Assembly: GCA_928724745.1 (NCBI GenBank)
Contig: CAKMXJ010000008.1
Span: 62,001-126,000, forward strand
Direction: 5' to 3'
From: Anthracocystis setariae
Taxonomy: Eukaryota; Basidiomycota; Ustilaginomycetes; Ustilaginales; Ustilaginaceae
DNA: 64,000 bases
The first letter of the stretch is position 1, and every line of letters begins with the position of its first letter. The notes beneath the pieces are model-generated. The model was not told where the DNA came from. It ran no database searches and was given only the letters and a program-made list of their open reading frames with translations. This document shows positions 30,832 to 39,467 of this stretch, piece after piece. The position numbers were made by a program, and so were the translations under genes.

Positions 30832-31720
30832 GATTGGTGATAGTGTTGCCAAAGGGTGAGAAGGAGGTAGTAGGTGATTGACAAGATCGGTCGATGCCGT
30901 CGATTACGCTGAGCGGTCGAGACTGCGGATGGAAAACGTCAATTGCGGGACTGTCGAGTTGTCGTTAGCTCAGTCGACAGCACCTTTTGGTGTACAGTAC
31001 TGTACGGGCAGCGAGGCGGTCAAGGGATGTTCCGACAAAGGTGACTAAGTGTGTGCAGAGATGCGACGAGATGGTGGATGGGGTTTGGCGGATGTAATCC
31101 ATTCAACCACGCACGCACGGGTCAGGAAGAGTGTGAGCTGTGAGGGCCAAAAGCGATGGCCGATGCGGAGAGCCATCATCCAAAACTGCGTTTGGTTCGC
31201 GTCTCCGTTTTGGTGGTCCGCCAGTGTGTGTGTGTGTGTGTGTGTGTGTGCCGATTTACACGCAATTTCCCAATTTTTTCCAATTTCGAGTCTGCAGCCT
31301 CCAACCTCCGAATTTCCATCTCCAACCTCTCTCTCGCGCTCTCTCTCCAAAACTCCACTTTTTTCGCTGTAAAATGGCTGTGTTGAGCCGAAAGATGCCA
31401 GTTTTCGGACGCTGCCGTCTGCTGTGTGTGCAGCTGCTGCTGCTGCTGCTGCAAGCATGGCCTGTGCAGTTTCGAGTCGACCTTTTCGCATTAGTCACGC
31501 TGAGCAATCCAACTCCTATTGCTCTGGTATCACCGCCAACTTCGCAACCCTGTCGGAAGGAGCCGAGACGAGAAGATCCAACTTTTGAAAGGGTCGTGGT
31601 GCTGTATTGCTTATGGTCACTTGATCACCTTGTTTTCTCAACTCGCCTCTGATCCTCCGACATCGCCTTCGTGCAATCGCCTCAGCAGTCGGTGGAAGCT
31701 GAGCAGGGGTCTGGCACATC
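30832..31720. promoter_or_regulatory. divergent promoter of ARP2 and COG3 with palindrome
   Basis: This is an 889-bp divergent spacer. At 30992-31005 lies a perfect 14-bp palindrome, GTACAGTACTGTAC, about 160 bp before the ARP2 ATG. A GT run occupies 31225-31250 and a CTG run 31436-31452. A 93-codon frame from the ATG at 31374 has a good start context and a Leu-rich head but no recognisable domain. It may be an upstream ORF in the COG3 leader rather than a gene. Confidence 0.5.
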
Positions 31721-34501
31721 ATGTATGCCTCTCCACCTCAATCACACGCGCCTGTCATGGCCAGCTCGTCGGCGAGACCGCTGCAACTCGATCAGTGGGC
31801 CAACACCGAGGCACCACTCACTCCATCTCAACGCGCTTCCGTCAACCGTCTAGCCGAATGGCTTCATCGCAACTCTTCCGATTTCAAGCAACAGCAGCAA
31901 CAGCAGCATCCACAAACACAAACACAAACACAAGGACAGGAAGAGTTGCAGCCGAAGCAGGAGCACGCTGGTGAATCCAATTCCGCGGCTGATCAACAAG
32001 ACGGTGGAAATGGTTCGGGCGAGTTGGTCGAAAGTGCTGCTGGTCTACTCGCCGCGTCGACGAACGATGTCATTGCACTTCCTGATGCCAATGCGCCTCT
32101 CGTCTCGGCGCAAAGCTTCCTTGCATGGTACACGCAGCTTTCGGATTCGGTCACAAGTTCCACGCAGAGCTCGCATCTTCACGCCCTGAAACGCATCTCG
32201 GACACCACCTCGATAGCCGACAACCTCCTCGCTCAGCTCGAAGCATGCCAAGTTCACGTTTCGGAGCTTCGTGCCGGCACTGCTTTCGTCCAGGATTCGT
32301 CTCGAGGCATTCGCGAGCAGGCTCAGGCGCTGTTGGACTCCCAGACGCACCTCGACACTTTGGCAGAGGAAGTGGCTTCGCGACTCTCCTTCTTCACGTT
32401 GCTTCCGTATGCAACGACCATGCTCAGCTCGCCAGACTCGTCCATCGTCTATTCGCAGTCTTTCCTGCAACTCATGGATCAGCTCGAGATGGCGTTGCTC
32501 TTCCTTCAGCAAGAACCGGCGAATTCGTATCGCGATGCTTCGCTGTATACCATGCGATACTCGCAATGTGTCACCCGAGCTGCTACGCTGGCAAAGATGG
32601 CGGTCGTACGCGATATCAAGGCCGAAGCAGAGCGCATCGCCGACCGAGTCAAGCAGCTCGATGCAACGTCCACGGTCACCTCGCCTACCGTCGATGTCAA
32701 GGGCAAGGCACGTGAGCTCACGGACAAATCCACACGTGCGAGTTCGATGTCCAACGAAACAGCCGAGGCATTGTTTGGCGACGCTTCTCACCAAGTGACC
32801 AAGCTTCGTCCGCTCATCTTTGAGCTGCAGAAGCGCTCCGATGCTGCTGCCGTTCCAACCACGCCAAGCGCCTCGACAGCAGCCGAGTTCGAGTCTCTGC
32901 TACAGGAGTGCAGAAGCGCATGGTATCAGTACCGTCGACCGCTCCTCTCGCGCATACTTTTGCAACGCATCACCGAGATCGAGTCGCAGCACGCCACCGC
33001 TGCCCAGAGCAACGATCCATCGCAACTCCCCATAATTCAACTCGCGCGCGCCGGCGTCGATCTGCTAGGTTTCATCCTGCAGAGCGAGTACGAGCTCTAT
33101 CAGCAGATGTTTGGAGCCAACGCCAACGATGAGGCTGAGGCTGAGAGCAAAGGCAAGACACAGGATCAAGACAGAGAATCGGACGCAGGGTTGGCAAGCT
33201 ATTTGGCAGAGTTGGCCGAGACCGTCATGGCTCGATTGCGGCCCAAGTTGGCCAAGGAACAAGATCTGGTGGTGCTGGCAGAGGCTTGTTCCACCATCGC
33301 TGATGCGGTGCACTCCAAGGAGGGACAGTCGGCTTGGTCGAACAGCCTGCTGCCTGTGCTCAGGGAAACTCAGACACGACTCATCTCGCGCGCACAGGCG
33401 GTCGTCTCATCCGACATTGCGCATTTCATCCCCAACGAACAGGACGGCCAACTCGACTTCCCCGAGCTGATCTTGGCGTACAAGTCTCGCGGTCATCTTG
33501 GAACGCCGGCCAGTTGGGGCAAAGCGTCGCTTCATCGCCGAGCCAAGTCCGGAGCGGGTTTGCTGGATGCGGCGCTGTCGGCTTCGCATGCAGCCTCATC
33601 GTCCAAGGTGCAGCAGGAAAAAGTGCAGCTGTTCACGCTGCCTGCCGAACTGAGCTCGACCTACTATGCGCCCGTGATCATGATGCTCGAGCTGCTTTAC
33701 CACCTGCAGGCGCGGGTGCCGGCGGGCGCTTTTGGCCGCATCGCCACTACGGCGGTGGACGCGTGTTTGGCGAGTGTAGCCAAGGGAGGACAAGCGTTGA
33801 TCTCGCGCAAAAAGGGCGAGAGTCTCGAAAAGGAAGATGCATGGTTGTTCGAGGTGCGACAGCTTGAGATTGTTCGAGAGGCGGTGGTGTCGGTGGAACT
33901 GGTGCTTAAGCAGGCCCACGAGCAAACCACGGATACGCGAGTTGGCAAAGATGCCAGAGGAGGCGCAGGTACAGGGTCGATGGTGGACCTTTCGTCGCTG
34001 GTCAATGCGATCAATTCGCTTTGGACGCATACGGGGCGTTTGCTCTATCCGTCCTTCACTGGCGGTGCCGATGCCGATGCCGATGCCGAGGCGGGTGCGG
34101 ATGTGGGTTCAGTGGATATGGACGTCTCGCGTACAGCCGTCGCTTCTCGTCTTGACACATTGATCAACACGCTCGCCTCTGCTTGGAGCGATGCGATCGT
34201 CCTTCCACTTCGAGTGTATGTGGACCGGGCTGCTGCAGACGATGCGGAAGCTAAGTTGAAAAGCACCTACGATGCATTCCACACGTGCATCGACAGTATC
34301 ATTCCCGAGAAGGCCGAAAAGGTGGCGGTATGGGTGGAGGATGTCGAGGTGGCCAGGATGTTGATGCACAGTGTAACGGATAAGGTGGCGCAGATGTTTG
34401 ATAGGTTTAAGGCCAAGCAGCCGGTGGGGGTGGAGATCGAGACTGCCGACGAGATGTCGGAACGCGTTCTGGCGAGGTGGAAGGCGGCGCTTGGGTTGTA
34501 A
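31721..34501 (+). CDS. COG3: conserved oligomeric Golgi complex subunit 3 (Sec34 family)
   Basis: This gene encodes 926 residues. A second Met at 31757 would shorten it by 12. The Sec34 core lies near residues 140-300: helical LLAQLEACQVHVSEL, LLDSQTHLDTLAEEVASRLSFFTLLPYATTMLSSPDSS, then LMDQLEMALLFLQQEP and SLYTMRYSQCVTRAATL, which is the Cog3 signature. The rest is mostly helical with Ser/Ala linkers and an Asp-Ala repeat near 785. COG tethers retrograde vesicles within the Golgi; Cog3 belongs to lobe A. Yeast Sec34 is about 800 residues, and the extra length is mainly an N-terminal Gln/Thr-rich region and internal linkers. Start choice is uncertain; family identity is good but rests on the core only. 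Confidence 0.82.
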   Translation: MYASPPQSHAPVMASSSARPLQLDQWANTEAPLTPSQRASVNRLAEWLHRNSSDFKQQQQQQHPQTQTQTQGQEELQPKQEHAGESNSAADQQDGGNGSGELVESAAGLLAASTNDVIALPDANAPLVSAQSFLAWYTQLSDSVTSSTQSSHLHALKRISDTTSIADNLLAQLEACQVHVSELRAGTAFVQDSSRGIREQAQALLDSQTHLDTLAEEVASRLSFFTLLPYATTMLSSPDSSIVYSQSFLQLMDQLEMALLFLQQEPANSYRDASLYTMRYSQCVTRAATLAKMAVVRDIKAEAERIADRVKQLDATSTVTSPTVDVKGKARELTDKSTRASSMSNETAEALFGDASHQVTKLRPLIFELQKRSDAAAVPTTPSASTAAEFESLLQECRSAWYQYRRPLLSRILLQRITEIESQHATAAQSNDPSQLPIIQLARAGVDLLGFILQSEYELYQQMFGANANDEAEAESKGKTQDQDRESDAGLASYLAELAETVMARLRPKLAKEQDLVVLAEACSTIADAVHSKEGQSAWSNSLLPVLRETQTRLISRAQAVVSSDIAHFIPNEQDGQLDFPELILAYKSRGHLGTPASWGKASLHRRAKSGAGLLDAALSASHAASSSKVQQEKVQLFTLPAELSSTYYAPVIMMLELLYHLQARVPAGAFGRIATTAVDACLASVAKGGQALISRKKGESLEKEDAWLFEVRQLEIVREAVVSVELVLKQAHEQTTDTRVGKDARGGAGTGSMVDLSSLVNAINSLWTHTGRLLYPSFTGGADADADAEAGADVGSVDMDVSRTAVASRLDTLINTLASAWSDAIVLPLRVYVDRAAADDAEAKLKSTYDAFHTCIDSIIPEKAEKVAVWVEDVEVARMLMHSVTDKVAQMFDRFKAKQPVGVEIETADEMSERVLARWKAALGL

Positions 34502-35143
34502 GGAGCATCGTAGTGGCGATCCGAAGGGTCTGTCGAAGCAAATGTTTGAGCTGGTTCAATAGGAACAGAGTCTGAGCTACTGTTGGTTGGTGTGATCGAG
34601 TGTGTCGATGTGAGTATGATGTGCAAACGTGGGTCGCTTGGAAGAACGAAGGATTACAGGTATCGAGGTTTTGTGAGCAGGTCCGAGTGTGTGTTTGTGT
34701 GTGTGTATGTTACACGTATACACACACTGGTGGCATACGATAACCAGATGATGATTGCCAGGAAGGAAGGAGCGACGATGTGAGTCTATATACAGGCCAA
34801 CTGCGCATGACTACATGCGCCATACACGCCTGAGGCATGTGAATGGGCTCGCGCGATAATGTCTCGCGCGAGAGGTTACGCATCGGCGTAACAGTGTATG
34901 TGAATTGGTGTGGAGGCGCGAGGCGCGAGATGTGAAATTCCGGTTTCCGAGGCGAATTTTAGCATGTCGATGATAGAATTTGGGGAATGAGGATGGATGG
35001 ATTTTTCTTACCTTCTTGAATCCTTACCACTTGCCCTCATTCTCGTCGATCTTCTGTATTTTTGGTTTGGTGACATTGTGGTGTCTATGTTTGCACTTGG
35101 AAGAAAGGTAGTGTTGGAGGCACGAGGGGTAGTAGGGGTGAGG
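34502..35143. other. spacer after COG3, carries hairpin cluster
   Basis: These 642 bp separate COG3 from the small membrane protein gene. Apart from a TG/TA-rich stretch near 34688-34728 and the hairpin cluster annotated separately, I see no gene. Part of the upstream end of the next gene could extend into 35087-35143. Confidence 0.5.
34803..34892. repeat. three consecutive perfect hairpins
   Basis: Three inverted repeats follow one another. GCGCATG at 34803-34809 pairs with 34814-34820 across a 4-nt loop. CTCGCGCG at 34848-34855 pairs with 34865-34872 across a 9-nt loop. GTTACGC at 34875-34881 pairs with 34886-34892 across a 4-nt loop. All stems are perfect. They lie about 300 bp downstream of the COG3 stop. 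They could be part of a structured transcript, a 3' processing signal or remains of a mobile element. Function is unknown. Confidence 0.7.
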
Positions 35144-35735
35144 ATGGTGTCGACGAGTATGCGGGTATGCGCGTTGAGGAAGAAAAACGCTTTGCCTTCC
35201 TCTACGCCCGTGTTGAAGAAGGATGTGCCAGCCGCACCGGCTCCGCCCCTTCGCTCGCCTCGACGCTCTAATCCCAGATCCAACACTCAAAACGGTGGCG
35301 CCGAGAAACGTAGCGGAGGAAAGGAAGGCTCAGTCTTGGCCTCGTACAAAACTTTACCGTACAACATCAAATTGGTCTTCTGGACTTGCGCCGCAAGTAA
35401 GTACAACCCCCCTTCGCTCGCCTCGCCTTGATTTTGATAGCGATGGGGCAAAACTGACTGACCAACTTGGATCCCTTCTTCTCCTCCTTTTCAAATGTCT
35501 CCGGTCAAATACTACAGCGTTTGCAGCCTTAGGCCTTATAGTGGCAGATAAACTCGAGGAACTCTTCCCGGCTCGAAACAATCGCCCCTCGCCAAGCAAC
35601 GATTCATCCTCCACGGCAAACCAAGCCAAACTCATCGAACACAACCCCCCCTCCGACACCTCGTCACCATCCTCCCCAAACGAGGAACAGCGCAAACCAA
35701 AGTGGTTCTCACTTTCAGTCGTCGACCGCAAATAG
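35144..35735 (+). CDS. small single-pass membrane protein, two exons, function unknown
   Basis: I join exon 35144-35396 to exon 35518-35735. The intron begins GTAAGT, has an ACTGAC branch-like word near 35450 and ends CAG at 35517. The joined frame gives about 156 residues: a basic, Pro/Ser-rich N-terminal half, then YKTLPYNIKLVFWTCAATFA and LGLIVADKLEELFPARNN, which reads as one membrane helix, then a polar tail ending WFSLSVVDRK. The start at 35144 was chosen for its context (A at -3, G at +4); in-frame Met codons at 35087 and 35159 are alternatives. A second in-frame acceptor CAG nine bases later (ending 35526) would drop three residues. I do not recognise the family. The basic head with a short helix could suit the mitochondrial inner membrane, but that is a guess. 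Confidence 0.6.
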
Positions 35736-35877
35736 GACAAAAAAAAAACACACACTGAAAGTCAAGATGGGTGATACGAGATGATGATGTACAGAACAAA
35801 GCGACAAAGCTGTGTGGATTTAAGCGTGTGTAATGGGTGTTGCCGGATCGAGACGAGTGCCTGAGTTGGAAGCGGTC

Positions 35878-37150
35878 TTAGTCGTCGTCCTCGCTGAGCT
35901 TGGGAGCCAAGTAAAAGCGGACGTAACCGTTTTCGAAGCCGAACTCGCACTGATTCGCACCAAAACCAAAAGAAAAGAAAAAAACATAAGCGCCCAACGA
36001 TGACCAAAATGTAACTTGTCAGTCAAACCCGAGCGTTTGCAACACGGATCTTGGAAGCAAGCTATGCTAAATGGGACAACTTACGAGAAGGGGAACTTCG
36101 TTGCTCATATGGAGCTGCACCTCGTCGGCGAGCGGTGCGGCCTTGGCAAAGTTGGAAAGGTACTTGAGCGAAAAGGTAAGGTTGACTGCCTGTTGCATTT
36201 CGATTTTGACGGGCACCTGACCTCCGGAACTAGAGCTGGCATCGGCCTTACGCTTTTTCTTAGCCGGCTTGACATCCTCGTCGTCATCATCGTCGTTGTT
36301 GTCTGCCAAAACCGCACTACCGGAACCCTGCTTGAGCGTCATCCTCGCTGCGCCAATCTCGCCATCGGCCGAAAACGAAACTCCCTCCTTGGACACTTCG
36401 ATCTTGACCGACTCGCCAATGTTGGCCAGATCCCTACAGATGCGTCCAAATTCGCTGCTCGACATCTTGACGACCGCATCATACTGCGTGTCCGGGATGC
36501 CAAGATGTTCCGAATCAATGTCCATGAGTTTCATCTCAAACTCGCCGACACGGTCCGACTTGGGCGATTCAAACGTCATCTGCAGCGTGTCGCCATCGTC
36601 GGATTTTTTGAGCGAAAGCACATCGTCGTTGTTGGCGCCCTTGAGGATCTTACCGAGCGAAGAGAGCGACACGCCGATCGACATGGGACGATCGCATCGA
36701 AACTCTTCGAAACAGTCGGTGCGCAGCTCGATCGCAGACAGCGCAACGTGCGAGTTGTCCATCGCTTGCAGACGCTACACACATGGTCACAACGCGTATT
36801 CAAGCGGGTTGGGAGGAGGAAAAAGGCAAAAACAAAAACATCGAGGCAATCAGAATGGCACAAATCGAATGGGGTACGGGGTCAGGGTGAAAGCAGATAC
36901 GTACGATTCCGTCCTCGGAGCATTCAAAGTTGGCATCGGTGATGAGCTCGCGCACTGCATCGAGCACCTTCTTGAGCTATTTTGTGCGATCGTCATCGAG
37001 GTGAGAAACGGTTGGGAAGAGAAGCGAAGAATGTCAGCGAGATGTTGCCTGGATGATGATGGTGATGAATCGAAGCGGGTTGGCGATCAAGTGAAGAGGA
37101 TAAGAACAGCGACTTACAAGGACGGCCTCTTGGAGACGAGCTTCCAACAT
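35878..37150 (-). CDS. proliferating cell nuclear antigen, four exons
   Basis: On the minus strand the exons are 37118-37150, 36905-36976, 36085-36774 and 35878-35949. Each intron starts GTAAGT or GTACGT and ends AG, and all junctions are in phase 0. They give 288 residues: MLEARLQEAVL, LKKVLDAVRELITDANFECS, then the conserved AMDNSHVALS with Met40, the interdomain linker near 118-135 (LMDIDSEHLGIPDTQYDAV), Lys164 in VSKEGVSF, and the end VRFYLAPKLSEDDD. PCNA is the ring clamp for DNA polymerases and repair factors. PCNA is usually about 260 residues. The excess is an insertion near 188-222 with an Asp run and PAKKKRKAD. Neighbouring genes are mostly intronless, so three introns stand out. 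The middle ORF alone would miss both ends. Confidence 0.95.
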
Positions 37151-37547
37151 GTTTGGCAAAGTAGGATCGAGGTGAGCAAAGTCGGAGACGAGGATATGGA
37201 GGTTGTAGTGGTAGTGGTAGTGGTAGTGGTAGTGGTAGTGGTAGGGATAGTGAAAGCAAGAAACAAGAGACGAAGCAGCCAATGTTGGTGTCTCTCTCTC
37301 TCTTTCTCTCTTTCTCTGCTCTCTCGTTACGCGGTCCACAGCAGAAGCAGTCAAAGCACAAACAGAAGCAGAAGCAGAAGCAGAAGCAGAAGCGGTGGGC
37401 GCTGCGCGTGTTGGCTGCGTTGCGTTGAGTTGAGCAAAACCCCACTTTACGCGGTGGCTTTGCTTTCCGCGTCGCGCTCTGCCTTGCTCTGCTGAGTAAT
37501 TACGCGGGGGATTTTGGCGAAGGACGAGCAGAGTGTGGTGTTGGTCT

Positions 37548-37582
<35 letters not shown>

Positions 37583-38257
37583 CGAAAGGGAGCAAGCAAG
37601 CAAGGAAGGACGGAAGGTTGGAACAACAGACAGACGCGCTCGCGTCGGTTGCATCCATCTAAATTGTCGACTCAAACAACCAAGCTTGGTCAACAGACAC
37701 GCTTTAACATCGCAATACTTGCGCACACACGAACCGCGAATCGGAGAATTTTCGGTTCGCAAGAAAAGGTGAATTTGAATGTTGCAAAACACTGTTCTAC
37801 TACTGTACTAGACTACTGTACAGTACTGTAACGGCGGTGTCAGAGAGGCAGGATGACACCGAGAGAGACCGAACCAGCCTCACCTCATCCTGAAGAGCTG
37901 CTATTAGGCGAGTTCGTTACAGAAACTTTGTCGACAACGAAAGCTTACCAACAAGCGTTCGGAAACCGAGATCCGTTCATCATCTGTAAAGAGAGAGTAG
38001 AGTTACCATCAATAATCGGCCAGACCGTCCAGCGGTTGGGAATACGGTACATCATCACTTTCGGTTTCGATTCCTAATAATCGCGATTACAAATTTGAAA
38101 ATCAAAAAGACAAAAATACTTAAAAATAAAAAGTTCGGTCTTGGGCTCAAAAAAAAAATCTTCCTTTTCTGTCTTGGGTTCAAGATCTTGCAACGCAACG
38201 CAACGCAACGCCTCGCCTCGCCTCGCCTCGGATCGCGACGCCCCAACTTTTGCCATT
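37151..38257. other. spacer with several simple repeats, PCNA promoter side
   Basis: This is a 1.1 kb region upstream of PCNA. It holds GTAGTG hexamers at about 37206-37243, TCTC runs at 37291-37320, GCAGAA hexamers at about 37365-37394, a poly(T) run of about 30 at 37551-37582, a TACTGTACAGTACTGTA palindromic stretch at 37814-37830, and AACGC then CTCGC pentamer runs at 38191-38230. A 74-codon frame at 37853-38077 lies just after the palindrome but matches nothing I know. Confidence 0.5.
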
Positions 38258-38272
38258 CACATCGAAATTTGT
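38258..38272 (+). repeat. left terminal inverted repeat of the outer element
   Basis: This 15-bp repeat begins CACATCG and is perfectly matched in inverse orientation at 47441-47455. It is preceded by ATT, the putative target duplication. Confidence 0.65.
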
Positions 38273-38623
38273 TGACGTCTGCGCCTGTGACGCCTTTTAG
38301 GGCACAGAACCAGCGGGTCAGGGTCGGACCCGCACCAATGACAGACGCATCGCGCGTCAAAAAAGGGGTCAGCCGTTGACGCAGGGTTGTGTGCCACCCA
38401 ATTGGCTTGCTCACACCAGTCCACAGCACTTGGTATTGTTATACTGGTAATCGAATAGCATTGCAGAGAGAAAGAACGGAGAACACGATACACACAAGCA
38501 CGATGCCAAAGCTGAGTATACCTTTGTACTGTCTGTGCATATCGAGCAAAAAGAGAGTCAAAGAACATGAGAGTCAAAGAACATTAGTCAGTCGTAGTGT
38601 GTGTGTTGTGCGTGGACGGTCAT

Positions 38624-38697
38624 AAGCAAGCGTTAGAAAAGGAGTAGAACAGAAAGCAAGCGTTAGAAAAGGAGTAGAACAGAAAGGAAGTGTTAGC
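38624..38697. repeat. 30-bp tandem repeat, 2.5 copies
   Basis: A 30-bp unit starting AAGCAAGCGTTAG begins at 38624 and 38654. A third, diverged and shortened copy starts at 38684. It lies inside the outer DNA element, just left of the retrotransposon. Just before it, near 38557-38585, a GAGTCAAAGAACAT unit is also duplicated. Confidence 0.85.
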
Positions 38698-38814
38698 AAA
38701 TGCATGTACGATCACTCGCAGGAAAACCACTACCAAGCTTACCAGCAAAGAATGATCCACAGCGGAGAACGGCCAACCAGAGCATGCATCTGGTGTTGAC
38801 AAGGCCAGTGGTGA

Positions 38815-38819
38815 TGGTG
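38815..38819. repeat. target site duplication of Gypsy element, left copy
   Basis: TGGTG here is repeated directly at 46982-46986, right after the other LTR. A 5-bp duplication is usual for Ty3/Gypsy integrases. Confidence 0.85.
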
Positions 38820-39180
38820 TGTTATGCTCCTGGGGTCTTAGAACCTCGGAACGTGGCGGTGCGTCTGTGTCGAGGCCAGGGGCGTGGTACCGGGTGTTGC
38901 TCCCGGGATCGTTGCCAAGATAGCGGAGCGGGTGAGCGGGAGATCGGGAGAAGGTCTGATATTTCCACCTACTAGAGTGAGTAAGCTAAAATACAATCGA
39001 CGTCTTAACGTGAGTGTGATGGGATCAGGGTGTGGGGTTATGTGGCCCTCCCGGATACCCCCTCCGGGAGATGCCGCAGTCTCCCCCGATCACCGATCCG
39101 GGACCTCATCGGGGGAACTACCCCCGCCCATGTTAATACTAAAACCAAACACTAACTCCCCCGATATCCCAATCATAACA
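38820..39180 (-). repeat. 3' LTR (left copy)
   Basis: This 361-bp repeat begins TGTTATG and ends CATAACA, a perfect 7-bp terminal inverted repeat. Comparing it base by base with 46621-46981 shows no difference. Confidence 0.95.
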
Positions 39181-39183
39181 TTA

Positions 39184-39193
39184 CCCCCCCCCC
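39184..39193 (-). promoter_or_regulatory. candidate polypurine tract
   Basis: Ten C on the plus strand read as ten G on the element's coding strand, three bases inside the 3' LTR. This is the expected place and composition for the plus-strand primer of reverse transcription. Confidence 0.65.
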
Positions 39194-39378
39194 GGGAAGG
39201 CCGACGTCCCCGTGGCCTACTTATTACTCCCGGGCCTTAAGCTCCACCCGGGAGGCTCCCGGACCCACCACGCGTGGCCCGCGCTGAGAACAAAGGGACC
39301 AGGAACGACGCTTTGTGTGCCTGGCGGGGCGTGCGCGGCGGAGCGTGCGCAGCGGGCTGAGCGCTAACTTCTCTTTTG

Positions 39379-39386
39379 TATATAAG
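39379..39386 (+). promoter_or_regulatory. TATA box of the antisense gene
   Basis: TATATAAG lies about 90 bp before the ATG at 39468, followed by a pyrimidine-rich leader. It sits inside the element but outside the LTR, pointing opposite to gag-pol. No other strong TATA word is nearby. Confidence 0.6.
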
Positions 39387-39467
39387 ACTCGCCTCGCTCC
39401 CGTTCCTGGTTCCTTCCCTTCCCCCACAACCTCGTTCCTCAACGCCCGGAACACTATTTCCTTCAAG

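Noticed and set aside
29596..30840. 414-codon plus-strand frame across ARP2
   Set aside because: Exact antisense of a strongly conserved gene; its length follows from GC-rich codon use.
36016..37495. 308- and 408-codon plus-strand frames over PCNA
   Set aside because: Antisense to spliced PCNA exons whose junctions and protein are convincing.
37853..38077. 74-codon ORF next to the palindromic TACTGTA stretch
   Set aside because: Reads like possible protein but has no known domain, no visible splice partners and lies in repeat-rich spacer; not enough to call a gene.
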